From positions 1 through 7,472 of the forward strand of contig JAIOQF010000363.1 in assembly GCA_021413535.1 (NCBI GenBank): a DNA stretch of 7,472 nt. The letters are read 5' to 3'. The stretch is from Verrucomicrobiota bacterium. GTDB taxonomy: Bacteria > Verrucomicrobiota > Verrucomicrobiia > Verrucomicrobiales > Verrucomicrobiaceae. Positions 1 through 7,361 of this stretch are shown here, piece by piece (the first letter of the stretch is position 1; every line of letters begins with the position of its first letter). The position numbers and the translations under genes were made by a program. The notes beneath the pieces are model-generated. The model saw only the letters and a program-made list of their open reading frames with translations, had not been told where the DNA came from and searched no databases.

Positions 1-262
1 CCTCGCGATCCACTTTCACGCTGATGAAATTTTCATTGAGCACCTTTGCGGTTTCCTCGTTCTCGAATGACTCATGCTCCATGACGTGACACCAGTGGCA
101 GGTGGAGTAGCCGATCGAGAGAAAAATAGGCTTGTTCTCGTTGCGCGCTTTTTCAAAGGCCGCTTCACCCCATGGCATCCAGTTCACGGGATTATGCGCG
201 TGTTGAAGAAGGTAAGGCGACTTCTCGTGGACAAGGGCGTTGGTGTGCTTGGGCTCAGGCAT
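1..262 (-). CDS. DUF255 / YyaL-type thioredoxin-fold protein, N-terminal 87 residues (3' end outside window)
   Basis: Reading the minus strand from the ATG at 262 gives an open frame of 87 codons to the window edge. It contains SPYLLQHAHNPVNW at residues 15-28, followed by PW, KPIFLSIGYSTCHWCHVME at 44-62, and VDRE at the edge. These are the hallmarks of the DUF255 (thioredoxin_7-like) domain that opens the bacterial YyaL / human SPATA20 family, whose full proteins are usually about 650-700 residues and continue into a glycosyl-hydrolase-like alpha/alpha toroid. The CHWC at 55-58 is the thioredoxin-style CxxC. The biochemical role of the family is poorly defined, and a redox or sugar-related activity is only inferred from the fold. 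There is no signal peptide, so it is probably cytoplasmic. The frame stays open upstream of 262, but family members begin close to this point, so I chose this ATG; no clear Shine-Dalgarno sequence supports it. The gene is divergent from glpK. Confidence 0.9.
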   Translation of the reverse strand, partial: MPEPKHTNALVHEKSPYLLQHAHNPVNWMPWGEAAFEKARNENKPIFLSIGYSTCHWCHVMEHESFENEETAKVLNENFISVKVDRE

Positions 263-350
263 GGCGGAGAGGATGGTTAGTCGCAAAATGCGGAAGTTCA
301 AAGGCACAGGAAGTCTCAGTCAGTTTGCGATGGACGCCGCACCCTAGTTT

Positions 351-379
351 TTGGTAGTCTTGATTACGTTCGCTAAGCT
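351..379 (+). promoter_or_regulatory. Weak sigma70-like promoter candidate ahead of glpK
   Basis: In the 141-base divergent spacer, TTGGTA (351-356) and TAAGCT (374-379) are separated by 17 bases. They match the -35 and -10 consensus at 4 of 6 and 3 of 6 positions. The distance to the glpK ATG at 404 is suitable. A second pair, TTGATT at 360-365 with TAAACG at 382-387 (16 bases apart), is about as good, so the actual site is uncertain. I saw no clear inverted repeat that would mark a GlpR-like operator. Confidence 0.18.
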
Positions 380-403
380 GGTAAACGATCAAAAGAGCAT
401 CGC

Positions 404-1879
404 ATGAAATTCATCCTGTCTCTCGATCAGGGCACGACCAGTTCGCGCGCCATCGTGTTTGACCATTACGGCTCCGTCGTCGCCACGGCCCAGCATGAGT
501 TCCAACAACATTTCCCCAAGCCCGGCTGGGTGGAACATGATCCGGAAGAAATCTGGCTCACACAAGCACGCGTCGCTTCCGAAGCGCTGGTGAAAGCGCG
601 GCTCACAGCGACGGACATCGCGGCCATCGGCATCACCAACCAGCGCGAAACCACCGTGGTCTGGGATCGCAAAACGGGCAAGGCCATCTGCAATGCCATT
701 GTGTGGCAAGATCGCCGCACCGCCGCTGAATGCGATAAACTGAAGAAGCGTGGGCTGGAGAAAGTCATTCAGAAAAAGACCGGACTGGTGATCGACGCCT
801 ATTTCTCCGCCACCAAGCTTCAATGGATTCTTCACAACGTGCCCGGCGCGATGGCGAAAGCGAAAGCCGGCAAGCTCGCGTTCGGCACCATTGATTCCTG
901 GCTGGTCTGGAATCTCACCAATGGCAAATCCCATGTGACCGATCTGAGCAACGCCTCGCGCACCATGCTCTGCAATATCCACACGGGCGAATGGGACACG
1001 GAGCTGCTCAAGATTTTTGGTGTGCCGCGCTCAATGCTGCCGGAGATCCGATCTTCCAGCGAAGTCTATGGCGAAACAATATTGCCGGGCGGCGCGGCCA
1101 TCCGCATTGCTGGTATCGCAGGCGATCAGCAGGCGGCGTTGTTCGGACAAGCCTGCACCAGTCCCGGCATGGTGAAGAACACCTACGGCACCGGCTGCTT
1201 CATGTTGATGAACACCGGCACCAAACCCATGATCTCGAAGAATAAACTTCTCACGACCGTAGCCTGGCGCATCGGGAAACGGATCGAGTATGCACTGGAA
1301 GGCAGCAACTTCGTCGCCGGCGCCGTGGTGCAGTGGTTGCGCGATGGACTCGGTATCATCCAGTCCTCGCGTGAAGTCGAAGCGATGGCCGCGCAAGTTC
1401 CCGACAACGGTGGCGTCTATCTTGTTCCCGCGTTCGCGGGGCTCGGCGCGCCGCACTGGGATCAACATGCCCGCGGCATCATCGTCGGCCTCACGCGCGG
1501 CACCGGTCGCGCGCACATTGCCCGCGCTGCATTGGAGGGAATCGCCTACCAGGTCGCAGATGTGCTCCGGGCGATGGAGGCCGATTCGAAAATCCGCCTG
1601 AAGGAACTTCGCGTCGACGGAGGAGCCTGCGCTAACAATCTGCTGATGCAATTTCAGGCTGACTTGCTCGGTGTTCCCGTCGTGCGTCCGCGCATTACAG
1701 AAAGCACCGCACTAGGTGCCGCCTATCTCGCCGGGCTGGCGGTGGGTTACTGGAAGGATCAAAAAGAAATCGCCCTGCAATGGCAGGTGGACCGCGTTTT
1801 CAAACCGACGATCAAAGAAGCGGCGCGAAAAAATTTACTGGCAGGATGGACTCGTGCATTGGAACGGGCCCGGAGTTGA
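404..1879 (+). CDS. glpK: Glycerol kinase (FGGY family)
   Basis: This cytoplasmic enzyme phosphorylates glycerol with ATP to give sn-glycerol 3-phosphate, feeding phospholipid synthesis and glycolysis. The 491 residues match the family's usual length of about 500. Visible motifs in order are the N-terminal phosphate-binding loop DQGTTSSR (8-15), GWVEHDPEEIW (41-51), TNQRETTVVWDR (78-89, the R81-E82 pair that contacts glycerol), the Tyr at 133 in DAYFSATKLQW, GTIDSWLVW (161-169), the catalytic Asp 241 in AGDQQAALFGQ, NTYGTGCFM (259-267), the FGGY segment FAGLGAPHWD (344-353), and DGGACANN (405-412) with TESTALGAAYLAG (432-444) in the ATP-binding domain. All key catalytic positions are present, so it should be active. 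The stretch before the Asp-241 motif (222-234) lacks the histidine that PTS phosphorylates in Firmicutes enzymes, so that control is unlikely. The ribosome-binding site is weak (GAG, seven bases before the ATG). No glpF or glpD is adjacent. Its stop lies nine bases from that of the convergent cyclase gene. Confidence 0.97.
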   Translation: MKFILSLDQGTTSSRAIVFDHYGSVVATAQHEFQQHFPKPGWVEHDPEEIWLTQARVASEALVKARLTATDIAAIGITNQRETTVVWDRKTGKAICNAIVWQDRRTAAECDKLKKRGLEKVIQKKTGLVIDAYFSATKLQWILHNVPGAMAKAKAGKLAFGTIDSWLVWNLTNGKSHVTDLSNASRTMLCNIHTGEWDTELLKIFGVPRSMLPEIRSSSEVYGETILPGGAAIRIAGIAGDQQAALFGQACTSPGMVKNTYGTGCFMLMNTGTKPMISKNKLLTTVAWRIGKRIEYALEGSNFVAGAVVQWLRDGLGIIQSSREVEAMAAQVPDNGGVYLVPAFAGLGAPHWDQHARGIIVGLTRGTGRAHIARAALEGIAYQVADVLRAMEADSKIRLKELRVDGGACANNLLMQFQADLLGVPVVRPRITESTALGAAYLAGLAVGYWKDQKEIALQWQVDRVFKPTIKEAARKNLLAGWTRALERARS

Positions 1880-1888
1880 ACTCGCTTA

Positions 1889-4537
1889 TCATTCAGCGCC
1901 AAGCGCAAGAGCAGTGGCCGCTTCCAGACTGAGCATCTGTCCTTCACGACGAGCATTTTCGATTTCAGGTCCGGTAAAATCTGATACTGCGGAGAGGATG
2001 GCGCGCATCGCCGGATGATCGGCAGCTTGCGGAACGAGACCACTGCGGATGCGCTGAGCATCAGCAGCACCGAAGAGACGGGCGGCGCGTTCGTATTTCC
2101 GCTCGGCCACGGCGAGAACGGCGAAGGCTTCCAGAGGGTAAGAAGCGACCCAGCGATTTCCCAATTCGAATCCAACCTTGAGGCATTCTCCAAGATGCGC
2201 GTGAGCCACATCGTAGCGACCGAGCACGGCGGCGTTCACCCCAACGGCCCAAGCGACGATGATCGCCTGCCAGGTATCACCAAGACGCCGGTAAAGCGCG
2301 AGACTTTCTTCATCGAGTGATAATGCGCGATCAAAATCACCATTGGCCGCGGCGAGCACACCCCGGATATGCTGCACGTGGGCGGTGAGCCGCGGATCGT
2401 CGAGCGGCGCTGCCAGCGCGGCGGCCTCCTCGAGCAAAGCGTTAGAGCCGGGAAGATCCGCCCTGTCGAAGGCGAGGAAGCCCAAATCCGCCAGCGCGCG
2501 GGAGGCACCAAGTGGATCACCGAGTTCACGGAAGATGGCGAGCGCCTCCTCCTGATAACGGCAACACGCAGGACAATCATCAGCCACCCACGCGAGTCGG
2601 CCAGCTGCGGCAAGAGCCTTGGCGCGAATGGCATCGCGCGGCGCGGCCTCGGGAAAGGCGAGAAGTTTGTCATAGACGTCGCGCGCTTCTTTGAAGAGAC
2701 CACGCACTTCGACAAAGCGCTGCGTGGCGATGAGCAGGCGCAGACCCTTGGTTACCTGGCCGGGCACCTCGGCGGCGGCATCAAGCGCGTAGCGGACATT
2801 GAATTCCTCATGCTCCACGATGTCGAGCCATTCCCGCTGCTCAGGGCCACAGACCTTCGGCACGGCTTCTTCAGTGAAACGCAGATAATAATCGAGGTGC
2901 CGGATGCGGAAGGCCTCCACGTCACCGGCCTCTTTGAGTTTCTCATTCGCGTATTCCCAGATGGATTCGAGAATGAAATAGCGCGCCCCGAGCTCGGGCG
3001 TTTTTTCCACATAGACCAGCGACTTGTCCACGAGCTGCGTGAGCAGATCAATCACTTCAAACTGCTCCACTCCATCGCCCGAGCACACGCCCTCAATGGC
3101 TTCAAGTGTGCGTCCGCGCGCGAAGACGGCCAGGCGTCGGAACAGCCGGCGCTCCGAATCGCTCAGCAAATCATAACTCCAGTCGATGAGCGAACGAAGC
3201 GTCTGCTGACGCGGGACGGCATTGCGACCGCCGGTGGTGAGAAGGTGGAACCGGTCGTCCAACCGCTCGACAATCTGTTGCAGCGTGAGCACCCGGATGC
3301 GCGCGGCGGCGAGTTCGATGGCCAGAGCGATGCCGTCAAGCCGCCAGCAAATTTGCGCGACCAGATGAATATTATCGTTCGTGACCTGAAACGCCGGACG
3401 TGCCAGGGTGGCACGCTCAATGAAGAGTCGCACGGCCTCATACTCGCCAAGCCGCTCCATGGCATCCGGACCGGCAGTGATTTCACGCCAATGATTGGGG
3501 AGCGAAAGCGGCGGGACGGGCCAGGCGGTTTCACCCGCGATGCCCAGCGGCTCGCGGCTGCTCGCGAGAATTCGCAGTTTCGGACACGAGCGCAGGAGCG
3601 CTTCCGCCAGACGTGCACAGGCGGCGACCACGTGCTCGCAGTTATCGAGGATCAAGAGAAGATTCTTGTCGCGAAGAAAACTCGTGAGCGTGCTCGTGAG
3701 TGGTCGTTCGGCTTCCTGACGCAGATCAAGTGCAGCGGCGACCGTTTCAACAACCAGCGCAGCATCGTCGATGGTAGCGAATTCCACGAGCCACACGCCG
3801 TCGGGAAAAGCATCAAGCACATCGGCCGCAGCTTGCAGGGAGAGACGCGTCTTGCCGGTGCCACCCATGCCAGTGAGCGTAAGCAGACGGGTGCTGCCGA
3901 GCAGGCGTTTTACCTCGGCCATCTCGCGCTCCCGCCCGATGAAGTTGGTGAGCTGCACCGGCAGATTATTGGCCACGCTCTCGAGCGAACGCAGGCCGGC
4001 GAATTCCGATGGCAGATCCGACGCGACAAGCTGGTAAAGATGTTCCGGCCGCGCCAGATCTCGCAAGCGGTGCTCGCCCAAGTGGCGAAGATGTGCGCCC
4101 GGCGGGAGATGATCGCGCACCAGTTCCTCGGTTGGCAGCGAGACCAGCACCTGGCCACCGTGAGCCGCGGCGAGAATGCGCGCCACGCGATTCAGCGATT
4201 GACCAAAATAATCACCATCGCGTTGCTCAGCCGCCCCTGTATGTAGAGCCATGCGGACCTTCAGTTCGCCGATCGCGCCCCAGTCCGCAGCCCGCAACGC
4301 TCGCTGGCTCTCCAGCGCGCCCGCCAGCGCGCCCTGAGCCGTGTCGAATGCCACGCAGAAAGCGTCGCCGATGGTCTTGAAAACGTAGCCGCCGGTCGAC
4401 TCAAAAATCTCACGCAGCATCCGATCATGCGCAGCGAGAGCCACGCCCATGGCTTCGGGCTGTTTCTCCCATTTTTTCGTGCTGCCCTCGATGTCGCTAA
4501 ACAAAAAGGTGATGGTGCCGGTCGGCGGGACGTTCAT
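1889..4537 (-). CDS. Class III nucleotide cyclase domain fused to NB-ARC/STAND ATPase and TPR-like region
   Basis: This 882-residue signalling protein has three parts. Residues 1-170 form a class III cyclase domain: FLFSDIEGST at 11-20 (metal Asp 15), FKTIGD at 53-58 (metal Asp 58, with Lys 54 at the likely adenine-specifying position), DGDYFG at 107-112 (Asp 109, its likely partner), and NRVAR at 116-120 (transition-state Asn and Arg). These suggest an active adenylate cyclase; substrate choice is inferred. About 198-470 is an NB-ARC-type ATPase: FIGRE (199-203), P-loop GMGGTGKT (223-230), Walker B LLLILD ending at Asp 298, SSRE (326-329), and GIALAIELAAAR (402-413), a GLPLA variant. About 590-830 is helical and TPR-like and ends with RLFGAADA (820-827). 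No C-terminal LuxR helix-turn-helix is visible, unlike some relatives. There is no signal peptide or membrane segment. I chose the ATG at 4537 because relatives start just before the cyclase motif; an in-frame TTG at 4573 would add 12 residues, and neither start has a strong ribosome-binding site. The ligand sensed is unknown. The gene lies 77 bases downstream of the aminopeptidase on the same strand. Confidence 0.92.
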   Translation of the reverse strand: MNVPPTGTITFLFSDIEGSTKKWEKQPEAMGVALAAHDRMLREIFESTGGYVFKTIGDAFCVAFDTAQGALAGALESQRALRAADWGAIGELKVRMALHTGAAEQRDGDYFGQSLNRVARILAAAHGGQVLVSLPTEELVRDHLPPGAHLRHLGEHRLRDLARPEHLYQLVASDLPSEFAGLRSLESVANNLPVQLTNFIGREREMAEVKRLLGSTRLLTLTGMGGTGKTRLSLQAAADVLDAFPDGVWLVEFATIDDAALVVETVAAALDLRQEAERPLTSTLTSFLRDKNLLLILDNCEHVVAACARLAEALLRSCPKLRILASSREPLGIAGETAWPVPPLSLPNHWREITAGPDAMERLGEYEAVRLFIERATLARPAFQVTNDNIHLVAQICWRLDGIALAIELAAARIRVLTLQQIVERLDDRFHLLTTGGRNAVPRQQTLRSLIDWSYDLLSDSERRLFRRLAVFARGRTLEAIEGVCSGDGVEQFEVIDLLTQLVDKSLVYVEKTPELGARYFILESIWEYANEKLKEAGDVEAFRIRHLDYYLRFTEEAVPKVCGPEQREWLDIVEHEEFNVRYALDAAAEVPGQVTKGLRLLIATQRFVEVRGLFKEARDVYDKLLAFPEAAPRDAIRAKALAAAGRLAWVADDCPACCRYQEEALAIFRELGDPLGASRALADLGFLAFDRADLPGSNALLEEAAALAAPLDDPRLTAHVQHIRGVLAAANGDFDRALSLDEESLALYRRLGDTWQAIIVAWAVGVNAAVLGRYDVAHAHLGECLKVGFELGNRWVASYPLEAFAVLAVAERKYERAARLFGAADAQRIRSGLVPQAADHPAMRAILSAVSDFTGPEIENARREGQMLSLEAATALALGAE

Positions 4538-4614
4538 GGCCAGTGAATGTGGGCCATGCGCGTAGCTTCTCAATTCCTAAATCGCAACATGAGGGGCGTC
4601 TGACCGAAGGCGGT

Positions 4615-5481
4615 TCACTTTTTTCCCTTGGCCATCAAATCCTCAATCTCCTCGATCTCGATCGGCACGTCCTTCATCAGATCGACGGTGCCGTTCTTCG
4701 TGATCAGCACGTCGTTCTCCAGACGCACGCCCAGATTCTCCTCCCGAATGTAGATGCCGGGCTCCACGGTGAAGACCATGCCGGCGGCCATCGGACGCCA
4801 GACGTCGCCTACATCATGCACATCGAGACCCAGATGATGGCTGGTGCCGTGCATGAAGTATTTCTTGAAGAGCGGCTTTTCCGGATCCTGCTTCTTCACT
4901 TCGTTGGCCTTGAGCAGGCGCAGCTTCAGCAATTCCTCCTCCATGATCTTGCCTACCTTTTCCTGGTATTCCTTGAGGATCACGCCGGGCTTGAGCATGG
5001 CCGTCGCTGCCCGCGTTACATGGAGCACGGCGTTGTAGACGGCGCGCTGGCGCTTGGTGTAACGGCCGTTCACCGGAATCGTGCGCGTCAGATCCGCATT
5101 GTAGTTCGACTGCCGGGCACCAAAATCGAGAAGCACCAGCTGGCCGTCCTGACAGACCATGTGATTGGTATTGTAGTGGAGACAACAGGCGTTCTTGCCG
5201 CTGGCGATGATCGGCGGAAAAGCGAATCCCTGCGCGCCTTGCTGGATGAATTCATGGATCATCTCAGCCTCGATCTCGTATTCCTTCACGCCCGGTTTCA
5301 CAAAGCGCAGCACGCGGTGAAAGCCGTCATTGGTGATGCGAATAGATTCCTTGATCATTTCAACTTCCAGCTTCGATTTGATGACGCGCAGGTCATGCAT
5401 CAACGGGGCCAGCCGGTCGAAACGATGCAGCGGAAACTGCTCGCGGCAGCGGTTCACGAACCGCACATTGCGCGTCTCCAC
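4615..5481 (-). CDS. Xaa-Pro aminopeptidase (M24B), catalytic C-terminal part of a broken gene
   Basis: The frame opens at a GTG (5481) and runs 288 residues. It carries the whole pita-bread metallopeptidase domain that removes N-terminal residues preceding proline. All five expected metal ligands are present: Asp 119 (LLDFG), Asp 130 (NADLTRTIPVNG), His 215 (GTSHHLGLDVHD), Glu 240 (TVEPGIYI) and Glu 255 (VRLENDVLI). The spacing of the first two, 11 residues, matches E. coli PepP. The normal N-terminal creatinase-like domain is encoded just upstream in another frame (5454-5783), so this is the second half of one disrupted gene. The GTG is simply the first start-like codon in this frame, reading VETRN, which in relatives is internal sequence; independent translation is possible but unsupported by a good ribosome-binding site. 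Without its N-terminal domain the product would probably have altered substrate recognition or oligomerisation. The symbol pepP would fit an intact gene, but I leave it blank because of the disruption. Confidence 0.88.
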   Translation of the reverse strand: METRNVRFVNRCREQFPLHRFDRLAPLMHDLRVIKSKLEVEMIKESIRITNDGFHRVLRFVKPGVKEYEIEAEMIHEFIQQGAQGFAFPPIIASGKNACCLHYNTNHMVCQDGQLVLLDFGARQSNYNADLTRTIPVNGRYTKRQRAVYNAVLHVTRAATAMLKPGVILKEYQEKVGKIMEEELLKLRLLKANEVKKQDPEKPLFKKYFMHGTSHHLGLDVHDVGDVWRPMAAGMVFTVEPGIYIREENLGVRLENDVLITKNGTVDLMKDVPIEIEEIEDLMAKGKK

Positions 5482-5783
5482 TGTTCTTTCGTCAGCTTCT
5501 CTCCCTCCCAGATGGAGATGTGCTCCGAAGTTTCCCTCAAAAAAAGCATTTCGCGCATCCTTTTATCCGGGGCATCAGGAAACAAAATGAGCACCGTCTC
5601 TTCCTGATCCACTCCGCTCAGATAAAAAAGGTCGCTGTTTTGCACAAAGTTCATCACGCCGTCCGCGTTGGTCGGGTAAATGTCGTTGGCCTGCACAATC
5701 GCCAATGAACCGGGCTTCAGCCGCTTGACTAACCGATGACGGTTTTCGATGAAGAGTTCTTTGGCTGGCGGTGAATAACGCAT
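5454..5783 (-). CDS. Xaa-Pro aminopeptidase (M24B), N-terminal part of a broken gene
   Basis: The ATG at 5783 begins a 109-residue frame that encodes the first part of the aminopeptidase P N-terminal domain. NDIYPTNADG (33-42), FVQNSDLFYLSGVDQEE (46-62), LFPD (67-70) and MLFLRETSEHISIWEGEKLTKE (79-100) are typical of this peptidase group. The start is well supported: GGGTGA lies three bases upstream of it (plus-strand 5787-5792), and relatives begin with a similar MRYxxxP sequence. The family resemblance stops at about Gln 101 (codon 5481-5483), and the last eight residues before the TGA are out of frame. From that point the other frame continues directly with the linker to the catalytic domain. 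The combined length of the two pieces, about 389 residues, is shorter than the roughly 430 I expect for intact relatives, so part of the N-terminal domain is missing as well as the frame being shifted. The fragment alone has no catalytic residues. Confidence 0.85.
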   Translation of the reverse strand: MRYSPPAKELFIENRHRLVKRLKPGSLAIVQANDIYPTNADGVMNFVQNSDLFYLSGVDQEETVLILFPDAPDKRMREMLFLRETSEHISIWEGEKLTKEQWRRAMCGS

Positions 5784-5959
5784 CGATCACCCATCGGAAA
5801 CCCGCACACAAAGTCAATATCCATTTCAGCAGCAGCCGACATTTTCCATGGCTCGCGACCTTGCCGGCAACGATGGCTGTAGAATGTCTGCCCATGACGC
5901 CCGTTGACTATTTATCCTCCGGCCCGACATCTATCTGGGCGATTAATTAGCCGCCTTCC

Positions 5960-7339
5960 ATGAGACTATTGATCATTTCACTCGTGCTGATGTCCGCCAT
6001 GTCGAATGCCGCCGCTGATCCCAAGATCCCGCTCGATCAATGGATCGCACGGGAATCGATCCCGGTTAAGACCACTTCCCGCGATTCCTTTTTCACTGCG
6101 GTGGATCAAGTGCTGACAGCTCTTGACCGCAAAGTAACCTTGCTGGGCTTCGGCGAAGCCCTTCATGGCGGTGAAGAGATTCTGCGCCTGCGCAACCAGC
6201 TCTTTCAATGCCTGGTCGAGGAGCACTATTTCACCGCCATTGCCATCGAGAGCAGCTTTCCCCGAGCGCGCATGGTGAACGACTACATCCACGGACGCGG
6301 TTCGAACTATGATGCACTGAAGGAGACCGGCTTCGGACAAGGCATGGGCCAGCTTGAGGCCAATCGCGATCTTGTGGAATGGATGCGAACTTACAATCTC
6401 GACCCCAGCCACACTAGGGAGCTGAACTTTTACGGATTCGATATTCCGTCAGGAACGATGGGCGTCGCCAGTCCACGGCTCGTCCTGGAGTTCGTGGTCG
6501 ATTACCTGGCCAAGATGGATCCCGCGCATGACATGGCCCGTCGCAAGAAAATCCACGACCTGCTGGGTGACGATGCAGCCTGGGAAAATCCGGCGGTTTA
6601 CATGGATCCCAGCAAGTCCATTGCACTCACACCCGCTGCCGCTGCGCTGCGGATCGAGATCGAAGACCTCATCGCTGAACTGCGTTCGCGTCATCCAGAG
6701 CTGGTGGCCCGCAGCAGCAAGGACGCGTATCGCGAAGCGCTGCGCTACGCGGAGATCGCGCGGGAATTGCTCAACTTCCATGCCGCGATGGGCTCTCGTC
6801 GCCCTGGACAATCGCCGGCCAAAGTGCTCGGCACGCGCGACGACACCATGGCAGCGAATCTCGCTTACATTATGCAATGCGAGTGGGAGCGCGGCAAGGT
6901 GCTGGTCTTCGCCCACAACAGCCATTTGCAACGCGGCCAGGCCGTCTGGCCCGGTGACAAATACTGGGGCACGGCGGATCCTTGTGAATGGTGGCCGGCC
7001 GGATCTCATCTCGCAGAAACATTTGGAGAGCACTATGCCGTGATCGGTTCGTCTGTCGGCGTTTCCAAAGAAAATGGCATCGGCGAACCCGAAGCCGGAA
7101 CGTTGGAGGCGCGACTGTCGGCTCGCACGCATCCGATGCTGTTTCTGCCGACTGGCAGTGGTGACTTTCGCGAACTGCCCACCCGTTCACGCAGCACAAA
7201 GAACCCGACCTATGTCCCGCTCAACGCCCAGGTCGCAAACAATTTCGACTGGATCGCACACCTTGCCGAGATCACTTACAACCGTGGTGGCCCGCCACTG
7301 GAAACATGGGATGCCAAGCCTGCGAAGAAGGATCAGTAG
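5960..7339 (+). CDS. Erythromycin esterase family protein with signal peptide
   Basis: This 459-residue protein belongs to the EreA/EreB-like hydrolase family, some members of which open the macrolactone ring of erythromycin; most environmental members have unknown substrates. Family motifs are LGFGEALHGGEE (62-73, with the paired Glu 66 and His 69, the His corresponding to the proposed catalytic base of EreB), IAIESSFPRARMVNDYI (94-110), LNFYGFDIP (155-163), TRDDTMAANLAYI (292-304) and VFAHNSHLQRG (316-326, His 319 and His 322). The active-site framework therefore looks complete. The N-terminus, about 18 residues with a hydrophobic run LLIISLVLMSA and a small-residue AAA before Asp 20, looks like a Sec signal peptide, so the product probably acts in the periplasm or outside the cell; the classical resistance esterases are cytoplasmic. 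The Shine-Dalgarno signal before 5960 is poor. The gene stands alone, divergent from the broken aminopeptidase and convergent with the gene at the right edge. Macrolide resistance should not be assumed. Confidence 0.9.
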   Translation: MRLLIISLVLMSAMSNAAADPKIPLDQWIARESIPVKTTSRDSFFTAVDQVLTALDRKVTLLGFGEALHGGEEILRLRNQLFQCLVEEHYFTAIAIESSFPRARMVNDYIHGRGSNYDALKETGFGQGMGQLEANRDLVEWMRTYNLDPSHTRELNFYGFDIPSGTMGVASPRLVLEFVVDYLAKMDPAHDMARRKKIHDLLGDDAAWENPAVYMDPSKSIALTPAAAALRIEIEDLIAELRSRHPELVARSSKDAYREALRYAEIARELLNFHAAMGSRRPGQSPAKVLGTRDDTMAANLAYIMQCEWERGKVLVFAHNSHLQRGQAVWPGDKYWGTADPCEWWPAGSHLAETFGEHYAVIGSSVGVSKENGIGEPEAGTLEARLSARTHPMLFLPTGSGDFRELPTRSRSTKNPTYVPLNAQVANNFDWIAHLAEITYNRGGPPLETWDAKPAKKDQ

Positions 7340-7361
7340 TCCTTAACGAGCCCCATGTGAG

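Noticed and set aside
74..357. Two short plus-strand frames (74-280 and 172-357) as small genes
   Set aside because: They overlap the clear DUF255 coding sequence on the minus strand, and their translations resemble no known small protein.
2369..4246. A 625-codon open frame on the plus strand, antisense to the cyclase-STAND gene
   Set aside because: It lies wholly inside a gene with clear domain motifs on the other strand, its translation shows no family motif, and long antisense frames are common in GC-rich coding sequence.
4597..4617. Small hairpin (ACCG, loop CCTT, CGGT) just after the aminopeptidase stop as a terminator
   Set aside because: The stem is only four base pairs and no T-run follows on the minus strand.
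5454..5481. Programmed ribosomal frameshift joining the two aminopeptidase frames
   Set aside because: There is no slippery heptamer or obvious downstream structure at the junction, and a frameshift would not restore the missing stretch of about 40 residues.
4543..5607. A 354-codon plus-strand frame spanning the aminopeptidase and its junction
   Set aside because: It is antisense to clear M24 peptidase motifs and its translation is rich in His, Leu and Val with no recognisable domain. It is a shadow of the real gene, and its passage through the junction is not evidence of coding.
5575..5895. A 106-codon minus-strand frame overlapping the aminopeptidase start
   Set aside because: It is a different frame of the same strand over the aminopeptidase N-terminal region and has no motif of its own.
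5904..5936. TTGACT at 5904-5909 as a -35 element for the esterase gene
   Set aside because: The -35-like hexamer is good, but no acceptable -10 lies 16-18 bases downstream; the closest TATCTG is 22 bases away.
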